A stretch of 64,000 nucleotides of DNA, from assembly GCF_954871325.1 (NCBI RefSeq), contig NC_088778.1:23793120-23857119 (forward strand), written 5' to 3'. Of the stretch, positions 1 through 13,400 are shown in pieces. A model generated the notes under the pieces. It saw nothing but the letters and a program-made list of their open reading frames with translations. It was not told the DNA's origin and did not search any database. How positions within the stretch are numbered: position 1 is the first letter of the stretch; every line of letters begins with the position of its first letter. The stretch is from Gordionus sp. m RMFG-2023 (lineage: Eukaryota > Nematomorpha > Gordioida > Chordodea > Parachordodidae). Both the position numbers and the translations under genes were made by a program.

Positions 1-90
1 AAATCAGTTTAATAAATAGGAGGCAAAAAAGACACAGCAAAACCCATGCATCAAGCAGCATTCAACAGTATTCATTAAAAATATTTGTAC

Positions 91-1494
91 CTTTTCTGGA
101 GATCCTAGCATAACATCTAAGACTCCATTTCCCGCTTGACCTGTAGTAAAGGAGTCCTCAATTTTCTTATTTTTCTGATCAATATCACTATCTTTATGAG
201 TATTATTATTAGTTTGTTTAATCTCTCCATAAGTGGCTTCTTTCGTTTTTTGGTCTGACTGTGTGTCTTTAACGTCTGGTTCTAGGCTCAATGGGCGATC
301 TTCTTTGGGTTGTTTGTGAATAAGATCGGAAACGGTGTTCTTCGATTGGTTGATTAAGCCAGCAGAGAGGAGTATATTGTTTAATACATTATCCTCTTTT
401 TTTAAAGTACCGCCTAACTCAAGTCGGGACTTATTATCAATCTGAGTATCGATTGGTTTTTCTACCAAATCGTTTTTAATATGATCTATATTAGAGTCAC
501 CTTTATCGGCTATTGAAATATCAGGGTGAGCCATTTCAGCGCTATGTTCCTTCCTTTGTTTTGATTTGTCCTTTACCACTATATTATCTTCATTTTGAGT
601 CTTATGGGACATGGGTTCTATGTTTTCTCGTTTATCTTGGTTAATAATTTTTCCGAACTCTTGATTAAGCTGAGCTGAGTGAGGCAATATATGACTTGTA
701 AGGTTTTCAGAATAATTATCAATTGATTTGTAATCTCTAATTACTTCATTATCGCCATCATTAATTATTTGATTCGGACTTTTGATTACCGAATCCGCAT
801 TTTTAACATTGTAATTTGTAATAGGGTGATGGTGGTCATCAACTTGTTCAACTTTACTAACGTCTATACGAGGTTGACTCTCCTCACCAGGACTAGTATC
901 CGAATAAATCTGGTTAGGTGGTATATCATCGTTACTTGGTTTTATAGATTTGGTCGAGATCGCCTCATCAACCCCCCTTTTACCCTTATCGACATTATCG
1001 AGTTTTTTAATCTTAATGTCATTTTCTATAATTGGCTGATTATATTTTATATTTTCGAAATTAACATCGTCATGGTCAACTGATTCGACTTCGACATCTT
1101 CTTTACCTTTAATATCTTTTGTCTCAACTAAAGACACGACTTTATAATCTGGACCCGATTCCAATCCTAATCGTTTTTTTCTTTTATCTTCATCAACATT
1201 CAAAGGGCTAGAATTTTCAAAATTAATCGTCAAATTTTTATCGCCATCCTCGGGTATCACATCTTCAAGTGGCGTAGGGTCTTGTTCCTCATTCGTATAG
1301 GTTCCATAATCTGTCATTATTGACTCTTTTGGAATTTTATTAACATCTTCCTGAGGTTCTGTAGAAACAGGGTTATGCGTTTCGCCATATTGATAGTAAT
1401 AGATACCAAATGGATCTGCTTTATTTTTAGACTCTTCTTCCGATCCCCTAAGAATAGAAGAAGGTTTGTTAAACGCTGCCTGCTCAATCGATTC
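91..1494 (-). CDS. Large exon 23 of the giant gene, repeat unit 3 (468 codons)
   Basis: Acceptor TATAG before GAA TCG at 1494 and donor GTACAA after AAG at 91, phase 0 at both ends. It closely matches the previous exon. The following intron (1-90) resembles the introns after the other two copies, so the duplicated unit is exon plus intron, and further copies may lie left of position 1. No known domain; acidic and probably disordered. Confidence 0.9.
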
Positions 1495-4400
1495 CTATAG
1501 GCAAAGAAATAAATATTAAGAAAATCATTAAATCTTAAAGATATTTATTGTCATCCTCCCTTGTTAGGTTTTATTAAAGTAACTAATCCAATAAAACTTA
1601 AATATTTAAAAAAAGTAATTCAAAAATCAGAGTCTAAATAAAAAGAGGTGTAAAAACACATGCATAAAGCAACCTTCAGCAGTAATCTTTAAAATATTTG
1701 TACCTGTTCCGGAGATCCTTGTCTATCATCTAAAACTGTTTTTCCCTTTTGATCTGAAGTTAGGGAGTCTTTGACTTTCTTGTTTTGCTTATCCATATGC
1801 CTATCATTTTGTGTATCATTGGTTTTTTCAATCTCTCCAGTAGTGGTTTCTCTCATTTCTTGGTCTGGCTGTGTGTCTTTAAACCCTGGTTCAAGGCTTA
1901 TTGGGCGATCTTCTTTAGGTTGTTTGTGTATAAGATCTGAAACAGTTTTCTTTGATTCGTTGATTAAGCCAGCAGAGAGAAGTATATTGTTTAATACATT
2001 ATCCTCTTTCTTCAAAGTACCGCCTAACTCGACTCTGGACTTATCATCAATAGAAGTATCGATCGGTTTGCCTATCAAATCCTTTTTAATGCCATCTATA
2101 TTCGAGTCGCTTTTATCGGTTATTAAAATATTAGAGTCAGCTATTTCAGCATCAGGTTCTTTCTTTTGTTTTAATATATCATCTAGGGATTTTACTTCAT
2201 CCTCATTTTTATCAATTCCTAAGTCTGAGCTAACTGTAGGCGTATCATGAACGTGATTCTTTTCTATCTTAACATTTCTATTGACTTCTGCCAGGATTAT
2301 ATTATCGTCATTTTGACTCCTAAGTGATATGTTATCTATACTTTTTTGTATACCTCCTTGGTTAATAATTTTTCCGGAGTCTTGATTAAGCTGAGCTGAA
2401 TGAGGCAATATATGACTTGTAAGGTTTTCAGAATAATTATCAATTGATTTGTAATCTCTGATTACTCCATTATCGCCATCATTAATTATTTGATTCGGAC
2501 TTTTGATTAGCGAATCCGCTTTTTTAACATTGTAATTTGTAATAGGGTAATGATCGTCATCAACTTGTTCAACTTTACTAACGTCTATACGAGGTTGACT
2601 CTCCTCACCAGGACTAGTCTCCGAATAAATCTGGTTAGGTGGAATATCATCGTTGCTTGGTTTTATAGATTTGGTCGAGATCGCCTCATCAACCCCCCTT
2701 TTACCCTTATCGACATTATCGAGTTTTTTAATCTTACTGTCATTTTCTATAATTGGCTGATTATATTTTATATTTTCGAAATTAACATCGTCATGGTCAA
2801 CTGATTCGACTTCGAGATCTTCTTTACCTTTAATATCTTTTGTCTCAACTAAATACACGACTTTATAATCTGGACCCGATTCCAATCCTAATCGTTTTTT
2901 TCTTTTATCTTCATCAACACTCAAAGGGCTAGAATTTTCAAAATTAATCGTCAAATTTTTATCGCCATCCTCGGGTATCACATCTTCAAGTGGCACCGGC
3001 TCTTGTTCCTCATTCGTATAGGTTCCATAATCTGTCATTATTGTTTCTTCTGGAATTTTATTAACATCTTCCTTAAGTTCTGTAGAAACAGGGTTATGCG
3101 TTTCGCCATATTGATGATAGTAGATAACAAATGGGTCCTCTTTCGTGACGTTTGGCTCTTCTTCCGATTTCATATTAAGAATTGGAGAAGGTTGGTCAAG
3201 ATTTGATTGCTCGATAATTCCCTAAGGATGCAAAAAAAATTTTTAGATAAATTATTGCAAATTTGCTAAAGCTTAATAAGCCTATTTAATATTAGTCAAT
3301 AATCCCTTCATTGTTAGGTATTATAATAAGTAAATAATCTAATAATTTTAAAAAAACTGTTCAAAAAATTCTCATTATGAGTCAATAAATAGGTGACCAA
3401 AAAAAACCAAAACGCATGCACCAAACAGCATTAGCCGTATATTTTTTAAAAATATATACTGTTTCCGGAGATCCTTGTATACCCTCTAAAACTGGTTTTC
3501 CCGCTTGACTGAGAGTAGAGCCCTCAGATTTCTTGTGTTGCTCATCAATAGGACTATCATTTTGAATATTATCGGTTTGTTTAGGTTCTCGCGAAGTGGG
3601 CTCTCCCATTTCTGGATATGATTGATTGCCTTTAAAGTCGGGTTCTTTACTTGTTGAGCGATCTTCTTTGGGTTGTTTGTGTAAAGGATCAGAAACAACC
3701 TCCTTTGACGGGTAATTGATTAAGCCAGCAGAGTGGAGTATGGTGTTTAATGCATTATCCTCTTTCTTCAAAGTACCCCCTGACTCGACTCGGGAAATAT
3801 CGATCGGTTTACCTGCCAAATCCTTTTTAATATGATCTTTATTCGAGTCTTCTTCTTCGGTCATTAAAATATTAGGTGTTATCTTGGCTTCGAGTTCTTT
3901 CTTTTCTTTCAATACGCCCCTGTCTCGGAATTTCTCCTTATCAACGACGGGTTTTTGGTTATCCTGATTCATTTTATTCTCTATAGGTTGGCCCAGAAAA
4001 ACATCGTTTTTAATAGATATTTCCTTAGGTAGTTTAATTATTGCATCGTCAGTTTTTGGGCCATGTAATTTGGTTGAAGGCTTGAATATATTTTGATCAC
4101 TGCTGATATTGGGTAGAGGCAACTGTCTCCCTTTTTCGTCAACGAGCGGCGCTTTATAAATATCCAAGCCTGTGTGATTTTGTGCAACGTTGGTCTTGGG
4201 AAGGTTATCAAAGGCCAAGTTTTTATCGAGTCCTACGATAGGCGATACACTTATTGAGACATTTTCTCGGAGTTTATTAGCGTCAGAATTTACAACTAGT
4301 GGCAATGTTTCCTTGAGGCATAAAAGATTGCTTACACTATTATTAATATTTGAAGAATTTTGGGGTTGATTGTCGACTTTAAGGCCATGAACAGTCATAT

Positions 4401-7400
4401 GTTCTTTATTGTTGAGAAGAATTTTCTTTTCATTGTTTAAATTCTTGGTCAAAATATCGGCGTTTACTAGATCAGTAGGAGATATAGATGGCTCGGGTTT
4501 TTTTACGACAATTTCTTCGATATTTTTGGCATACTTACGTCCGTTGTGATCATGCTTCAATTCTATATTGATTGGCATTTCGGTTTGAAAAGTAGGTGTA
4601 GCTTCCTTCTGAAATATTCGTGTATTGGGTTTTATTTGTTCAATTTTATCCAAATCCTCCTGTGTAGCTCCTGCCCAAACTCTAATATCAGGTAAAAATA
4701 ATTGTTCGTATTCTTTAGAACTCTTTACGTTGGGTGCGTTCGTAAACTCGTGTGTCATGCTCGTAAATTTTTCGATTGTATCGGCAGTTTTAGCCTTCAT
4801 GTTGAAGTTAGAATTCAGTGATAAAGATGGTTTGTCATCTTGGATCGGTTTGTCACTCTAATATATGTTTAAAAAATGTATATATTGTATAAATTAAATA
4901 TAGTAAATGTATAAATAAATATATAAATTTGTAAAACATCGATAACTATTTATTTTTTTACGTGAGGAAGTTCGAAAGTAGATATTTTATCAGTCGATAG
5001 TTGAGTAATCGGATGTAAAGCATCAGGCTTATCGAGTTTAGCTTTAGAAACGATGGATTCATTAGATGGTAGTTGTGTTGTTTGTGAAGGTAACGTCTGG
5101 TTTTCCTTTAAGCGCTTTTGAGAATTCAGCTCAACCACGTTGGAATGCACATCACCTATGTCCGAAAATTTAACGGAAAAATCAGCTCTCTTCAAGATTT
5201 TAGTAGCGTCTTTATTTTTATCATCATCATTAAGGTCTTCCACAGGAACTTTTTTTTTGACTTGATCACGGAATTCCATCTTACTCAACTTATCAAATCG
5301 GGGCTCATCATCCAATCCAATTTTATCAGTATTTTCCCTATGGATAATAGATATATTCGTATCTAATCTATTGGGTGTAGTTTGTGCTTGAGGCGTATTT
5401 TGGATGGATCTAACTTTGAGATCCGATAGATCGAATGTCGGTAGGTCAATTTTAACACGTTTGTGAACGTTAACATTGACTTCTTCGTTACCTATTTCGT
5501 GTTGAGATTGAGAAATCATAGGTGAGTTTAATGGAATTTTATCGAAATTTCCTTGTAACAGCGGACTTTCTTGTTCGGTATTATGACGCGAAAATCCGCT
5601 ACTCGTTGAAGAAATACTTCTCAGTTCGAGATAATTATTTTCCAATGCATTCAAAAAGTCGCCTAACTCCAGCAAATTGTTGTTGAGAACCTGGAAATGA
5701 CGTCTATCTATCGCGGATATAGGATCCGGCACGATGGACGAGTAAGTTCCGCCATTTATTATCATGTCTAACTCCTCCAATTTTACAATCAGATCCCCCA
5801 ATTTGTGCTTCTGATTCCTTATCTCGCTTAACTGGTGATCTTGTTTTGATTCATTAGTTGAACCTTTAGACAGCCCCGTTTGCTTCAGGGTTTCGAGCAG
5901 TTTATTGACTTGAATCCCCATAGCTTTAGAGCGATCGTTTATAATGGTAAGAAGAGACAAATATTTTTCCCGCTCGGAGTGCGCCGATTGGAGAGAACGA
6001 CCAAATTTTTCGATCAGTTCTTTGGTCATGTGCCATAGATCTGTTTTTTCTGTCAACAATTTGTCTAAGCTAACAGGTATGGAATTCAATTGAAAGGTTT
6101 TGTCATGGGAGTTTAAGGTTTCAAAAATAGATGATTTTCCTAGGATTATAGATAAGGAGTTTGGAATAAAAGTTTGGTTGAACAGGTCTATATCTTTCAA
6201 ATTTTGCAAATATCGGGGAGAATTAACTAGTGTTGCTATCTCATTTTTGGTTGTATTCATTTTACTCAAGTCTTCGTCGATAAGTTGGGTCGTCGATGGA
6301 GGGAAGGATGTCTGAAAAAAATATTTTTAAATTTAAAAGAATCTAGCATATATATTGATAAATAAATATAGTAAAAGAATTTCAAATTGAGCATCAATGT
6401 GACAAAATGGCAAATAAAATTTAAGGTATAAAAAACATGGTTATAAACCACTGGATTATAAATTGTATAAATGGTAATTTTTTTTTAAAAAAAGGATCAC
6501 TTTGTATCTTTCCAAAATGGACGATATTTCAAATTTTCCGGATTGAAAGCTCTCCTGCTCATAATTCAACTCATACCTAAACTTTTGGAGAATTTTATCC
6601 AATCGATCTTCGTGAACTTTGAAGCTGTTAACCAAAGTTATCAATATAATTTCGAATTTGCAAAGCTATATTATTAATTTTTTTTTAAACATATCATTAT
6701 TTACAAATAGTATCTAATGAAAGCAAAAAATGTATAAGCGAGTTTTAAAAAATATCGAGTATGAATAAACAAAAACATAAAGAGTAACATTATAAAAGAA
6801 TGTCTTATACCTCCCAATCACGTTCGATTTTATCAGTTTTATGTTTAATTGCACTTTTTTGGTGGTCAGATGGTAAGATGAATATCAAATTTCGGCTATT
6901 GCTTTCCAAATCCGTCAGAATATTATCGTCTAATTTAATCGTAAATTTCTAAAAAAAAACATAAATTAAGCTATAATATAAGGTTTTATTCTAAAATGGC
7001 GAATTCAGATTCTCGGTACTTAAATTACTAATTACTACCCTTCACGTTTAAATTTAATTTTAATAATCCTAAAATATTTTTTCTGCAAACTTTTAAAAGT
7101 AGCGATAAAGATACTTATTTTTAATTTTAATAAATTTGGAAGTTGGGTGTATTATCATGTAATACCTTAAGGTTAACGTGACTTTCTTTTAAATTGGATG
7201 CTAAGATTTCTTTGACTTGCGCTATGTACTTGTACACGCATTCGCAATCGAAATAGTAATGAGCCAAAAGAGGAATCATTTGCTTCAGCGAATCATTGTA
7301 TTCGTTAGACTTCTTAACATTTTTCTAGAAATAATTTTTATCAACAAAATATTTTATATTTTGGCCAGGCTTCCTTTAAAATAGGTTCCTTTAGTTAAAA

Positions 7401-10400
7401 CACCTCATTTTCCTTCTAATATAAAATTAATACACAGAACAATTATATATATGCCATCCCAAAAAAAAATTCTTGTTCCTCCTAAAATTGTTTATACTAT
7501 TGGAGCAAGCAAGCATTCTCGCAGACGCGTTAAAGGATGACTCACTTTATTAGTTTCATTTTAAGGCCATTTAAATATGTTAAAATTAAGGGGACTATAT
7601 CTTGAGGAAAATTATTTAAATTGTTTTATTCTTTGTAAAAAATTAATGCATAAAATAATAAGCCATCTCACGTCATATATATCGTGCATGGCCTGCAGCC
7701 GGTCTTTCATGTACGTAAAATCAACTTCATTGTGAGGGTATATCACGTTGCTATTATTGTAGAGTTCCGTGCATTGATTCAAAAAGTCTCCATATGGTAA
7801 GGCTACTGTATGGATCATATCCTTGTATGAATCCGCCAACTCTTGTAGGTCTTGAGGATCGGTATCAGCTAGATTTTCTATATTCATAAAATACGACCAT
7901 TTTTTCAATTTTTCGTCTATATCTTTGGCTCGGGATAATGGCAGTTGTTCGAAGATTTTAATATTGGATCGAAGAAGATTTGTCTAAAAATATGTTTCCA
8001 CAAATGAGTAATAATTAAAATAAATTTTAAAATTATTATTAAATAAATTTTGTAAGTAAAATAAAAAATATATTTTTAAATTCAATTATATAAAATTAAT
8101 TAGCTAATAATTTACAATCTAATTTACTTTATTATCTATAAGAGATCTTAAATCGGCGTTCTCGGGTTTATTGATTTTGTTTTTCAATTCTTGGAGTTTC
8201 GTCAGGGATTCTTTTTGAAATTCCTGTAAATAATTATAATTTCATCATATTTTTTAACATCATCAATTTTTCCTTCTCTTCCTTTTCTTTCTTTCCTTCT
8301 TAGGTTAACTTTTAATTAAATTTATTAAAATGTATTTTAAAAAAAAATTAAATTTAATCTATAGTTATTCTATGACTATCTTCTATAGGTAAATTCTTAT
8401 ACCTGAATCAATAACAAATATTGGCTAAGATCGGGCGCTGATGAACCGATTTTAAATTTGTCCAAATGTGGCACTACAAGACTATCGTACAGCGATTTGA
8501 AAACCTTTTTATTTATAAAATCTTCTGGATCCTCATGTAAATTGTCATCAGGATTTTTCAAGACAGGTTTAAAAACTACTCTTTCGTTTATTTTGGTGAT
8601 TAATACCTTATTATTTTTTAATACAAAGATTTATAAGATTTTTGGGGTGTTCAAGTTTTAAATTAACTCTAGCAAAAAAAGTTATCTATCATTTTATTTA
8701 AAAGTTTAAGTAAAATAATTCCCGGTTTATCAAGCCTGTTAACTAAGTTTACTAATTATGGCGCTTCTTCATAAATTATAAGAGAAGATTTTTTCATACT
8801 TTGCTATGACATAATTCAAATAGAAATATTTAAATTGTTTCTTTTTAAATTTGACACCAATTCAAAATATTTGTCAGTTATTTCAAAATATTATGCGTTT
8901 ATAGTTACAATAGAAAACTAATAAAAAATATATAGTATGTTTCATTCAAAAATAAAATTTTTGTAGCGTGATTTGAACTACCATGTTGCCTTATTATTCC
9001 GACAAATTTACCATTTACATTATAAAGTTCAAAGATTATAAGGGAATCTTACAACTCAAAATAAAATATTGTACATAATTACACTAATATAATAATAACT
9101 ATAAAAGCGTAACAGGCAGACCTCTTTATCCTTAAGGCTCTCTTCAAATTTTTTGCTGCTTTGGCCCTTAATACTGATTTCTTGGCCTGTCCCTGGATCG
9201 ATGTAGGTATCAGTGTAATTTCGTGTGTCATCAGCTGTAACAGTGCCTAATAACTTGGTAGATTCGGATTTCTCCTCCCAATACTAAGGAGCGGGAATAA
9301 TTTGATAAATGAGTTTAATTTTATTTAAATAAAAAAATTGATAAAATATTAATTATTATATCTCAAACATTTGCCCATTCTCTAATACAGATTCATTAAG
9401 GGATTATACTCGACCATATGAATTTAAGATGTATTTTCCGTCCAAAAAAATGAGACCCTACTTATTTCTAAACAGGATAAACTCTTGTCTAATTTTTCCA
9501 AAAAGAAAAGTTTGCCAAAGATCCTCAAAAACAAACTTAAAAGTATATATAAAAATATAAACACTTTTTAAAAAAAATGTTTGCTGAGAAGTAAAAAAAT
9601 TGTACTTTATCTTCCATATCTCTATACTTTTCGAAAGCTTTCTTCAAATTTATCCATCTACCCATAATATCGTTAAAGTTGGAGTGTAGGCGAGGAGAAG
9701 ATTTTTTAGAGCAATTGGAGGTTAAAATACTACCATATCTGTCCAGTCCATCGAATAGAAATTCGTGCGATTTGATATCGCTTAATTTTATGGGCTGTAA
9801 AGGTTGGTTATTAAAGAGAAAATAAGATATCATATTTTTAAGAAAATTTTATTAAAGGATATCTTAAATATGCATATATTAGTGATGCGAAATTATTAAT
9901 TATAATTGTATTGTAATATTAGATGATAGATCTGTCAGCATATTGGACATTCATTAAATAAATAAAATTTAAAATGAAAATCTAAGAATAATCTTAAAAA
10001 CTGTTTATTAAACACCAATGAAAAATAATGACAAAATTTTAATTGCATGTAAAACTTAAGTTATAATATATCCATCATTAAATAAAAAATCCTTTATTAA
10101 GATTAAAATATCAACTTCGTTGGAATTGTTAATGTTGTTGAGCCATTGGCCAGCCAGCTTAGAATCCCTTTTGTAGACGTCCCATGCATCATTGATAATT
10201 TGAATATCGTCTATAGAATGCTCCATAACTACGATATCTTCCGACCACAGCGGATCTGTATAGTTCGAACTATTAAGAAGAATTTGGTCATGATCCTTGA
10301 CTTCAGATGTTTTTATTAAATTTAGATATTACTTTAACCGAATTATTGAATGAATCATTAAAAAGAATCAATCGAATAGACGCCTAGGAAGTAGCGGAAT

Positions 10401-13400
10401 CAGAGGCAACGACTTATAAATTTCTATGAGGGGATGGGGAGAGTTAAATTATACGTTTAAAATATTAATAAGGTCAATATTATCTATTTTTTAGAATATT
10501 GGGCACGAGTCCCGCTGCCCCCGTGAAGTAAGTAACTATGAACAGGATGGTATCAGATTAGACCGAATTATCCATGACCTAATTCACCATTTTTAAAAAA
10601 AACCCTAGCTTAAATATTTAAAAGAAAAATCATTGTAAATCAAGCTACCTAGCGATTTAAGATTTTTAAGAAGGGCGTTCAAATTATCGTTGAGATTAGT
10701 GTCGGGCTCAATTATATCGGTTGAGGAGTTCTTAGAAAACGAACCTATACCCATACTCCTATCAAGCACCTTATTGAAGACATTCAACGTTGCTTTGACC
10801 TTTGCCACAATGAGTAAATATTGGTATATGTGAGACAATTTCTTGAAATCTATTCTTATAATTGATTCTGCGTCAGTTATCGCGAAATCGTCGTTAGAAA
10901 GATTGTGTGAAGTAGCCAGCTTGTTGAGAAATGAAAAGCTTCCGGCAGGCGATTTCAAATGTGGTTCCTTAAATGCGAATAATTAAAAAAAATATATATA
11001 ATGTGAATCTTTTAAATGTGGATTTTGGATTTCTCCAATGATTTCATCTGATTTTTGAAAATATTTATCTTAAAATTATATGATTAATGCCGCATTCATG
11101 GTGGGTTCCGATCCTACGTGATTTAATAGCTGACAGATTTTTAAACTGTTTATGAGATAATTCTTTCTTTATTAATATTAATGATATCTTTAATTCTATT
11201 CATGATTTTATTTATTCAAATCAAGTTTTATAAAATAACATTGAAATTTTATGTCCTAAAAATTTAAATTAATCATTAGAAAGTCTGTTTTTTTTTCAAT
11301 GAAATTTGAGATTAAACTATTGTTAAATCTATATTAGTTGACTTTAAAAAATACTTTATAAAATAATATTTAATATTTTTCCCAATTCATTCTAATTAAA
11401 AAATATTTTTTAAACAATGTTTATTTTAATTTATTTTAACTAATATTTTATTTTTTATATAACTGTTTGTATTAAACTACCATCAAAATATTGATGTTTA
11501 TTTAAATAAGGACAAATTATATTATTATATTATATTTAATAAAATTTAGCAATTAATTAAGGGTTGACAAGTCGGCCAATTGACCGAAGGAGTATTTGAC
11601 TTGGTCAAATATGGTCAAATACTCTAAAAAAATATGAAGAAATATGTTTGAAAAAAAGAAGAGATCATATAAACAACACAAGTGATTTGACTGCTTATTT
11701 ATTGGATCCCTTTAGGAGTATCTAACTAATTTTTATTAAAGCTTGTGGTATAATATAAAAATTGGATATTTTACAGGTCGTGATGATCAAAATATTTCAA
11801 GTGATACCATAAATTTCAGAAGTAAAAGGGGTTTATTTTATAACAGAATATGTGGAAAGCAGTAACTTACATAATAAACAATCGGATTTAGGCCCCAAGT
11901 TAGTGGAATGGGGTTTACCCACCATGCCTGTCCATTAAGAGAAGTGACATTTTATTAACAATTCCTAGTTCAATTTTTTTTTTCAGAAAGAAATTGATAA
12001 ATTTGAGATTATTGTTAGGCAAATTTAAATTTCACATTTAAAAAAAAACATAAGAAGGGATGACGAGGTTAAGGGTAGGATATGTTTCTTACGAGCGTAG
12101 CGAAAGTAATTAATATATTGTATATGATTTATAAACATGTTACCATTATTAGCTGCTTGCATTATAAATAAATAAATTTTAACCTTTAATTTATTGATCG
12201 CTGATAGATATTCTTGCTTTTTTATAATATCTTTGTCGATAGAAAGATTTTCCGTTGATCTGTATGAGGTGAGAGTGGGTCCGTCCCTTGAATATTTATC
12301 TTTCGTCATTACGTCTAGAATAAAAAATTGTATCATAATTTGGATTTTATAAACATTTGCATTTCTAAATTTCTTGAATTGTTTATATTGGTTATAATAT
12401 AAGCTACAGTGCAAAATATTGCAGTCGTAATTTTTCTTTCTTTCTTCCTCATTCTTTTAGCCAAATGATATAATCATAAATAAAATATTTTCCTTTAGTT
12501 TATCGTTTTATTTTTATTCATCTCAAAAAAAAAGAAGATATTGTTAAAATAAAAATGTGTATAAATTTGCTCTCTCTATATATTATAAATATATATATAT
12601 ATATTACTAACATAAATCGTAAATATCCTTAAATAAGACTTCGTTTAGCTTTTTGGTTATCTTAGTCTTAATGTCGTCCAAACTCATCCAATGTTTTTCT
12701 ATGTTGTTCCATATCTCATCACCTATTTGCTTGCTGTCCGTGGTATCACGATCATAAATATCTCTCATTTTATCGTTTAAAAATGAATTTTGGGTCAATA
12801 CTTTAGACCATATGAGAAATTCCTGATAGTTTGTTTTTTTCGGATATGAGTGAAAAGATTTTGATATATTTTATTTATATTATTTTTTTTTCTGAAACAT
12901 ATTTTTTTAAGATTAATTATTTTTTGTAAATTTTTTTTTAATAGTTACCATTCGTTAAATAAACTAAAAAAATATATAAAGTATATTCATAATAATCATG
13001 TGCTTCAAAATTTAATACCTGTTGAGCTAAATAAGGGATAGATGAATCAACTTGATTCACGATATTGCATATGCCCTTTTTCAAATTGGCTATCAACTTA
13101 CCAAGATCATTTGGAGACACATCTCTTTTCTTGTTTTCGCCAAGGGGAGACTAATTAATAGTTGGAATATAATAATGTAAATATTGTTGCTATTTTATAA
13201 TAAAGAGAATTTATTTGATAAATATAAATCAAATCAACATTGTAATAAGTATGGTCCCACAAACCTATCTGACGATTTAAAATAAATAAATAATGGAAAA
13301 TCTTATATTTATATTTTTTTGTAGTAAAAAAAAACTTGAAGAGCTGATGTGTCCGAGTTTATATATCCTTGGAAAAAATGAATCAGAAAATGAACCAATG

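Larger units (their letters stand above)
1..4857 (-). repeat. Tandem exon-plus-intron repeat block, three units in the window
   Basis: Units of about 1.6 kb: 91-1494 with intron 1-90, 1704-3221 with intron 1495-1703, 3460-4857 with intron 3222-3459. The intron segments just downstream of each exon carry related sequence (a GCATGCA motif followed by AAGCA and CAGCA tracts before a run of A/T and the donor). Units 2 and 3 are close to identical over long stretches; unit 1 is older. Confidence 0.88.

Noticed and set aside
1771-2250. 159-codon plus-strand open frame, and similar ones at 769-1083, 2550-2804, 3003-3206, 4625-4861
   Set aside because: Antisense shadows of the large minus-strand exons. 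They recur in each repeat unit because the exons do, and lack splice or protein support.
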